From the NCBI GenBank assembly GCA_022885665.1, contig JAGQDJ010000023.1:310001-374000 (forward strand): DNA of 64,000 nt. The letters run 5' to 3'. Numbering within the stretch: the stretch's first letter is position 1; each line of letters begins with the position of its first letter. The notes under the pieces were generated by a model. It was given only the letters and a program-made list of their open reading frames with translations, was not told where the DNA came from and did not search any database. Source of the DNA: Triops longicaudatus. Lineage: Eukaryota > Arthropoda > Branchiopoda > Notostraca > Triopsidae. The position numbers and the translations under genes are program-made. Of this stretch, positions 56,180-64,000 are shown piece by piece.

Positions 56180-56335
56180 CAACGGGGATGTGGATATCTG
56201 TTGGCTTTTATAGTTTTGGGTTTTCCAGGAAAGTGTTTGGCTAAAAATTGAAGTCTCGCTCTTGAACAACTCACGCCAACGTTCCGCATACACTCCAACT
56301 CAATAAAGAAAACGCACGACCAAAAAAATTACTCC

Positions 56336-59300
56336 TTAAACTATAGGTTGTCTCAATGCCGCAGCGATTTTTGCCCATAGGTCTTTCGAACAAGATTTGG
56401 ATCTGGAAACAGAAAAAATATACAACGGTTTTAAAATCATAATCTTTATATCTGGACGCTGAAGTCAGAAATAACTCTAACCTTTGGAGGGACTGGAGTA
56501 AGTCATTGAATTGCATGGGTCCAGTAGGTGTTAAATGAAAAGCTGCTCGACAGGACTGAAGAATGCTCACGAAATCATCATATTCCGCCGCCATAATGTG
56601 ATACATTTTATGATGTACGCATTGGACGTACATCTGTTGACATTTCTGCACCAAGGGAGTGAGCATTCGGGATCGTAAATGCTGACCAAATGGTCCAGCT
56701 GGTGCAGTACACGTCAAATAATGAGCCGTTTCCACTGCGATCTCGTGCAAAATGAAAGGCGAAACGACGCTATTTACGGTCGAAATACAGAACTGTTGCA
56801 AATAGTCTGTGCCTAGATTTCCGAATAAAAACAGCAGATTTAGACAAAATAAACCTTGTGAGGTGGAAGAAAAGGTACCTAATTTCTTAGCGACGGACAA
56901 CAACCATTTAACATCAACGCCGTAAGGTGGGTTTCTTGAATATTTGGCTTGCGGCCTATCGTCGTGAGCTCTTCGACCTAAAGTCTCCAAAGCTACGATT
57001 CCAACACGGTACGCGGCCAATAGATACCGTAACTGGGCGGGCGACGCTGAGCTACCTGCTCCGTTGCCTCCAGTAGGTGGAGATCTAATACCCGGCTAGA
57101 GAAGAGAAAGTACATTACAATTATTGTTAGTAAACTTATCGGCGAAAGGAAAGTAAACAAACCAAATAAAAATAAACAAGTAAATTTACCAATAAAATCT
57201 CGAAAATTACTGCAAAAGCAATATCGAAAATAAACAGCACACAAAGAATAGATGACAAACGAGCAAATTAAAGTAAATAAAAAAATCCAGAAAATATAAA
57301 ATACAAAGATATGCTTACTTGATTCGACATCGGGGAAGGCCCTTGGCCATACAAGGCTCCTGGTAGGGGAACGTGAACTAGAGGTAACGACACAGGTACG
57401 GGCATTGGCGGCCCGGTGGTAGGTAACATGGATGGTGCTCTCGGGGATTGTTGCTGGGGGTGGTTCATTGGTAAAAGAGATCCAGATGGTGGCTGAGGCG
57501 GCGGACCGTTCGTGCTACCGTTGTTGTTCAAAGGCATGGGCAATGACGAGAAATACTGGAGACCAGGCAAGGGCGGAGCGAAAGAATAAGGAGTCGGGCC
57601 CTGTCCAGCAGAGGCGGATAAATACATGGGCATAGACATCGGTGCCGCATTGGAAGGCTGACACCCAGGGACGGGCGGAGGCGCACCGCCGGGCAGGAAG
57701 CTATACAAGGGGAACGGCATGATGGAAGCCATAGGGTATGGCACCGTGACGCCTACACCCGGCGGTGGTCCGGCTTGCGGTGGCGGAGGTTGTGAAGGAG
57801 CAGCCGTAGGCGGAGCTTGCGAGACATGAGCCAGTTCCACAGGGTACGGTTCGGCGTAATTCGAGTAGGAACTCGCCGAAGTCGACGAGATCGCTGCCTG
57901 GCCGCGCGAATTGCGCTGGCGGTGCGGGGTTGAATGTTGTTCGTACAGTTCGTACCATTTGCGTGCTACATCGAAGAGCACTTCTGGATAGACTCCGCCT
58001 CCCTTGGAAGCACTTTCCACTGCCATGCAAGCTCGTTCCAGCATTTCATCGCTCTGCTCCTTACATTGCATAATGGCTCGCTGAATCTCGTTGGGGTTGA
58101 GCGCGTGGGCGTGAGGGAGACACGATAAGGCCAATTCGGCCGCCGCGCGCTCCATCGAGGGTTCATGCCCTCGGGAAGCTCGATCAGCGATGGAGGCCAC
58201 TTCAGGGGGTGTTAAATGGCCTTCCCATGTGCCAATGAGGAAATTTATGGCTTGCGCGCCAATTTCCATCGCTTGCCCAGTGATCCAGGACACGTGCGAA
58301 GAATACGTTCGACTTAGCCAGTTGAGCGACACGCAGTTATGCAGTCCTAAAGCGTAAAGCCCAATCTGGAATGCGCACATGTGAAGGGCGCGATGAGGCC
58401 CACCGCGCGGGTTAGATGACGAAGAAGGTTGGGTGAACAACGAGGTGGACGAGTTACCACCCGCTTTATTCAAAACAGTTTTCGCCAACTCAAACATGAA
58501 ATGTGCAGAAGCTTCTGATGGCTGATTAGGTATAGAGGGACAAATACGCTTCTTGTATCTATGGAGACAAAGGCTCAGACTCTCACGGGTTTCGAACTTT
58601 GTGGCTTTTGATAATTTACCTGTTAATTTTGCTATTATTCATGGCACCTGGACGAGTTCCCATAATACTTTCCCCTCCAGAGACCATAACTTGGCGTGGA
58701 GCTCCTGACGGCAGCAAAGGAACTTGTGATGGTCTTCCCATTGGTGGAACAGTCCCGGCTTGACTGTTGCTACTAACACCCGCGGTCGCTGCCGTACGGA
58801 AGCTGTCCGAACCTGAGGATTTCCCTATACCAAAAACAACTAAATGAACAAGATTCACAACGAATGCATTTGAGATAAAGACGCTCACGTTACAATTACC
58901 TGTGTTATTGTAATAAAACTATAATCTACATTCATTTATATTTCCCTTAGAATGTCTCCACTATCTTTATTTTTGTAGCAAATCTGTGTCTCGATTTCAT
59001 AAACTAATTTGAGTGGAAATTTTCGCGTTCTTTCATTTTTACGAATATCTAAAAAAAAATTTCGAGATTATCAGAATACGCACCACGACACTGTAGTCCG
59101 TTATTTTTGTCTAATCTATTATCGTTAATATTTAATACGCCACTGAATATATAGTATTATATTAAAGATATTACAGCCCCACTGTCAACATTCCAGAACA
59201 TACCTGAAGCTGATGATCCAGAATCGGAGCCAGGACCTGCCTGTCTCAAGGATCGTATGCCGGACACGCGGTTTGCAGCCTTGCTGCACGAATTCGAGGT

Positions 59301-62300
59301 CGCAGAGACAGTTGGCTCCTCCCATGTAGCGTCTTCATCGTCCCAGCTAGGTGAACTGCGATCGGCCATTCCTGCTCTGCGCCTACTATGGAAAGAGATA
59401 AAAGACAACTTTAGTTAATAAATAATAACAAAAAGCTGACATACACACTAAGAATAAAGAAAAACAGGAATAGCTCAATATTACGAGAAATGAGAAATTA
59501 ATTATAACCAAAGACCTATAAATAGAGAAAAACACAAAGAAAGACAAGTGAAAACTATGATAACATTTGGTACTTTTATGTTACAGTCCCGATCAATCTA
59601 TGCTGTCCAATTTTAGAGTTTTTTTTTAATCAATTTAAATGTAACTTAACCGAACGTAAATGATCAAAAATTAACTTAAACTAACCAAACGAAGCCTAAC
59701 CTACCAAATATACCATGCCAACCTGAAACTGTGCTCAGGACCGGGACTACGGCATTTAATAACCTAAATTCAGTGAATATCATGTTAGATATACAATATA
59801 TATAAATATATAATATAGATATTTATAAATATTAATATAATAAAATAAGTTAATATAAATTTAATAAATAAGTAAGTTCCTGTTACATTTCTAACAAAAT
59901 AAAAGGAAGGAAAGTACACATTTGCACATAAGAAACAGTAGGAATTTAAAGTCACACAAAGTCGGGGAAAAACGTTCAAAAATAACCACTGATTCTCATC
60001 TTACTACTTCTAGCTAGGACTAAAGTAAAGAGAAAGAAACACTACTTTGCAGGTTTTGGACAGGCTCCCGAGGTGACATGCGAAGGTGTTGAAGTGGCAC
60101 TGGGAAAAACGGCAGAAGCTGCTTCACTGGTGGTGGCCTGTTCAAGACTAAGGACAGCCACATTATTCTCCAAGTCTTGTACTCCATTATTCTGGCTGTC
60201 TTGTCCTTTAAAGAATAATAAATTAAACCCAGCTGGTAAAACGAATTTGCAGAGCTTTAAAAGTCATTTTACTTCTTAGATCCCCATAAGGTGATGGATA
60301 TGTAAGCGCGACGTTATTTTCACTCCTGTTATCTTCGGTCCTCAAAGTCGCGGCCGTCATTGGTGTCTGACCGTGCGCTGAAACTGCGCTGGTGTAATAT
60401 GTTGAAAGGAGTGGGGCTTTGTACATTTGATGAACTTCTTTGTCCAACAATTTGTCCATGATTTTCGCCAGCTTAACCGGATCGTCTTTGTAGTGCATAA
60501 GAAGCATGATGGCCAAATCCCCGCGTTGTCTCCGAGTGCCCTCGCAAAGTAAAGGATGCTCCGCTTCAGAAACGTTCGCTTTCAAGCCTAATGCAGCTAC
60601 CGCAGCCTCAAAGCCCAGTACTTCATCTGAAGGATAGCGTAGGGCGAACGAACGGCATGGCACCCCTACAGACACCGCATCTTAAACACTTTTAAATGAA
60701 GTGTCTTTATCGAAAGAACAGCTTTTAACCTACCGGCCATAACCAAGGCTTCAAAAATAAAAGTCGCCAGAGATAACGGTAACAACGCTTCGCCACGACT
60801 TCGTAACCTTCCATCGCGCAACTGGGCAGCTTTGTCGCGTATGATACTCATTTCTGCTGGTCCGAGAGGTATTCGCTTCAGCAATGTTACTAATTCAGAT
60901 TCTTGGTAGGCTAGCTTGACTTCCAGTGCTTTGGTAGTCGCGGGGGGACGAGCCAGTTCCAGCCCAAACAACCCCACTTTGAATCCCAGATGAAAATGCT
61001 CGGGGTTTTCTGACAGCACTGTGCACAAAAATGCACACTTCGCCAGAGTGGCGGAAGCTAGACAACTTATGGCATGGCACGCTGGATTGGTCTGATAAAA
61101 AAAAAAAAAAAAAAAAAAAAAAACATATACATAATTTACGATTGGTAAACACAGATAATTTTTACGCTATTACTTTTTTCTTTTTGCCCTTAATCATCAA
61201 GGGGGGAAATTCCACCATCAGATCCGGTGGCGACGCTAAAAGCTCGTTAGCTAGCTGCACGCCTAGCCGACAAGCTTCTGCGCTGTGTCCATGGGCGTGC
61301 AATCCTTCCGCTCTGGCTAGAAGTACTTCTAAAGGATAATCTAATGGCTTTGAACCCGCAAAAATGCCAGTTTCTCCTTTTCTGGCGGGTATCGCGGAGC
61401 CTGACGCACCAATCGGTTCTGTTGCTAGTGCCGACATCGCCGCTGCAGCTTCACTCGTATTGCCTGCAATGGCCACAGCAGCTTCAGGCGCGCTGGACCA
61501 ATCCGAGTCGAGATCAACATCTTCCGGCGACGATTTTTCTTTGTCGGTGTTTTGACTGTCGTCGCTCACTTTTTCACCACCCAAACGCTCCCACTCCTCT
61601 TCCAAGTCACCACTATCTTGCCGGCTTATAGCAACTTTCCTCCTACTCACTTCTATATCAGCGGCATCGGCATTTTCGTCATTTTCGCAGAAACCTTCAC
61701 TAGACACCGAACTCCTGTTGCCGTCCCGTTGGTTGGAGATAGCAGCCGCTACTGCAGCGGCTGCCATATGACCGTTAATGATGGAAAAGTCTACGCTACG
61801 GGGTCTTAGTGCATGATGTGAAGGTTGTTGCTGCTGGTGGGGCAAATCGTTCTGCAAAACTGCAGCCGAGGCGTGGACTTCCATTTTCCCAACCGCGGTG
61901 CTGTCCACATGACGGAAACACGTAAAAGGGCAGTGATAAAAACGATGGCCAGGATGATATGTAATGCCCGGAATAGGGTACTCGTGCCAGTCTAAGCGTG
62001 TCGCTTCAACGGCCGGTTTAAAACCCGAAAACACTTCGACCTCAGCACGAAAGGTTTGGGAAGCTCTGCGTGACATGTGTCCTAAATTGAAATGATACAT
62101 GAGCATTATAATTTTAAAAACTGAAGGGCACGTGCTATATAATGCACCCTAATCTTTTCAGGTGAAAAAATACTAAAAATGAAAACTAGCCTACGCAAGT
62201 TAAATAAAATATAAAATATATAAAACAGAAACGCGAAACTCAAGACGTTTAAAGACAAATAAAACAACACAAAACTTAGAAAAAAGTGTAAAAATAAAAA

Positions 62301-63873
62301 GTAAGAAATAAAATAAAACTAAAATTACCGCCACCAGCTCCTCCCATGGGCGCATGACCCGGTGACCCTTGTCCACCAATTCCAGGCACGTTATTACCAC
62401 CCGAGGCAGCGCTGGGCAAGGCCGCAGTCAAGCCTTTGCTTTTGGTGACTTTGTCAATCACTTTCACGTGCCAGTCCCGGAATTGTTGGGCTAGAACCTC
62501 TCGTTCTTGGTCGGCTAAGCCGGGATTCAAAGCTGCTAAACGCCAGAGTACTACTACTTCGTCACATAGGGAGGCGCAAGCGTGTTGTGAAGCGTGTGAT
62601 TGACTGCTAAGTCCACCGTGTTTGCCGTTTTGCGGATTGGACCCTGAATGCAGCGCGACTTTGGTGTTAAACCACCAAACCATGATTTGTTCGCACGCCA
62701 TGCACTCTTCCGTGATGACTTCCAGCATGGGCACGGCGTTACGGTCATGTCGCTTGAACATTTCCCTGACAATAGACAGTAAGTTCCACATCCCTTCGGG
62801 TTCCCTCCCCCGCAACGGACGCAACAAGCTGCTCCATTCGGCTGCTGCTGGTGGTGCAGTCGTACTCAGATAGTTCACATCGCTAGGTACAAGAATAACC
62901 ATATTAAAAATTGCAACTTAACGCTCTAAAAATGCAATATTTCAGGATAAGAACAAAACATACCTGAAAACAGTGGGCGAAGGAACACAGAATTTGATGA
63001 GGATCTTACGAATATTTTCATGGAGCGTGCTTTCATCTAGACACCACGAAGTCTGTTCCGAAGCCGACGCTCCAGCTGTAGGATCCGGCGCTCCCCGTAA
63101 CTGAATAAAGAAAAGGCGGTAAGGACTTTTTCTGTAAATAAAGTCAACAGGTGGGAGTTATACTGTGTTAATTGCAGACGGCTGAGTGGACAATAGTTCG
63201 TCGAGCAGTCGCTGAGCAGTCGGTAAGATCTGCTGGGGTAACTCGCTGATGAGGTACTGCGCAAACTTTTGCAGTTGGTCACGCTGGAGTCGAGATAAGG
63301 ATTCAGATACGGGGGCTCGTAGGCACACACTATTGGCTTGGTGGATTCTGTACAAACAAACGGCCACGATGTGCGAACACCATGAGGCCATCGTGGCGCC
63401 TCTCGATGTGCACGTGCAGTGACACGAGGTAATATGTCTTCTATCGAAAGTGACAGCCACGTTGAACACCGTGGTTTTGTTCTGAGACAGCGTCAAAGGT
63501 GGAACAACCGCCGCACTCAAATGGAAACCTACGTATTCACACAATATCAATATTTCCTGCGGTATCAAGATGTCTTAGAAAACAAAACATAACGCAAGCC
63601 CGGCCAGTGTAATGTAAAACTTACCAATCTGTAAGGGTTCTTTGACAGCTCGGAGACGGTATAACTGCTCTCCTTTCTGGAATTCATCTGGAGATCCGTT
63701 TGCCAAACATGAGTACAGCCGAATGTCTTCTTCATTATCGGGGAAAGACCAAAATGCAATTCGCAATTGAAGTGGTTCAGGCACCGGTTGCCAAGAATGT
63801 TCCACCAGTTCGAACGGTGTGTGCGCCGCTACCACTCGGGCACAAAGCTCCGTCAAGGACAATAATGACCCAT
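56336..63873 (-). CDS. ZSWIM8: ZSWIM8, Cullin-RING E3 substrate receptor (N-terminus outside window)
   Basis: Substrate receptor of a Cullin-RING ubiquitin ligase; the family (Drosophila Dora, worm EBAX-1) drives target-directed microRNA degradation by marking Argonaute. Fourteen exons are in the window: 63873-63625, 63528-63164, 63100-62964, 62882-62329, 62081-61174, 61091-60734, 60665-60273, 60205-60046, 59382-59204, 58824-58620, 58558-57319, 57095-56879, 56812-56482, 56402-56336; at least 1786 aa. The SWIM zinc finger is in the second exon (SCHCTCTSRGATMASWCSHI, C-x-C-x(n)-C-x-H). Conserved helical blocks include DNEEDIRLYSCLANGSPDEF, WWFNTKVALHSG and, near the end, MQFNDLLQSLQRSKSCSKDL. 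Long Pro/Gly/Ser regions lie at 57.3-58.0 kb. The intron 56878-56813 is 66 nt and stop-free; homology to the family (KKLGTDYLQQFC) shows it is removed. First exon(s) lie beyond 64000. Confidence 0.95.
61097..61123 (+). repeat. 27-base poly-A run in a ZSWIM8 intron
   Basis: A homopolymer of about 27 A lies directly before the acceptor of the exon starting at 61091 (poly-T on the coding strand, serving as a polypyrimidine tract). Its length may be misassembled. Confidence 0.7.
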
Positions 63874-64000
63874 CTGTAACAAGTAACATAATAATAATAA
63901 TAATTATAATAATCAAGTAAAGCCAGTGCATCATTTATGAGGAACCTTGAGTTCACTTAAATTTGTAATGAAAAAGAGTACATAAAATCAATGCCCGCCT

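Larger units (their letters stand above)
53611..56335. other. Mobile-element-bearing gap between MRPL1 and ZSWIM8
   Basis: About 2.7 kb with no coding exon I can support. It contains the hAT-type MITE (53831-53987), an A/T/C-rich stretch with degenerate CCTAA units (about 54118-54172) and the ZSWIM8 3' UTR. Open frames at 54480-54677 and 55788-56036 have no domain. Confidence 0.55.

Noticed and set aside
56813..56878. Continuous open reading through AKKLGTFSS...GNLGTDYL in ZSWIM8
   Set aside because: The 22 extra residues are absent from the family, and GT...AG borders restore KKLGTDYLQQFC. Treated as an in-frame intron.
57701..58030. Second minus-strand frame within the ZSWIM8 Pro-rich exon
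   Set aside because: Out-of-frame shadow of the ZSWIM8 coding frame, which continues through the exon and matches the family.
1..64000. tRNA, rRNA, CRISPR arrays, bacterial operons or viral genes
   Set aside because: I looked for B-box-like tRNA motifs, regular direct repeats with spacers and polycistronic gene order and found none that I could support. The spliced genes show that this is a metazoan nuclear sequence.

Overview
The window is a compact invertebrate nuclear genome segment. Its genes are split by introns mostly of 45-100 bases, it is AT-rich between genes, and it has no bacterial or organellar signatures. A Spatzle-type cystine-knot ligand, glycine/tyrosine cuticle-like proteins and a pickpocket-like DEG/ENaC array point to an arthropod. 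I cannot separate chelicerate from crustacean or another lineage from this sequence.

Layout: UBE2K (+, 0.9-1.8 kb) converges on cortactin (-, 3.9-2.0 kb). RYBP/YAF2 (-, 6.8-6.2 kb) follows, with two possible exons of an unidentified + strand gene beside it (7.0-7.4 kb). From 7.7 to 30.0 kb lies a tandem array of seven DEG/ENaC sodium-channel genes, all on the minus strand. CCAR1 (-, 35.9-30.4 kb) follows directly. A sparse region then carries two small secreted cuticle-like genes (38.0-37.4 and 41.0-40.0 kb) and a single-exon secreted orphan (43.1-42.3 kb). After a 4 kb gene-free AT-rich stretch come a Spatzle-like ligand gene (-, 50.3-47.4 kb), mitochondrial ribosomal protein uL1m/MRPL1 (-, 53.6-52.1 kb), a mobile-element-rich gap, and ZSWIM8 (-, 63.9-56.3 kb), which runs off the right edge so that its N-terminus is missing.

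I rebuilt gene models by splicing from GT-AG (and a few GC-AG) sites and checking reading phase. Most models close without a frame error: UBE2K 199 aa, cortactin 491, RYBP 161, CCAR1 1198, Spatzle-like 719, MRPL1 351, ZSWIM8 at least 1786, and DEG/ENaC copies 2-5 and 7 at 507, 507, 490, 482 and 550 aa. DEG/ENaC copy 1 has one junction that is off by one base, and copy 6 has one unresolved junction.

The genes do not form a pathway. Conserved housekeeping and regulatory genes (ubiquitination, Polycomb, transcription, microRNA decay, mitochondrial translation, actin) flank one locally expanded family. Most notable are the DEG/ENaC array, including two sister copies with identical exon lengths and a Cys in place of the selectivity-filter Ser, and several small mobile elements: a 157-bp hAT-type MITE with a perfect 8-bp target duplication, a TTAA-flanked piggyBac-like MITE, and clusters of a GATC-rich palindromic repeat.
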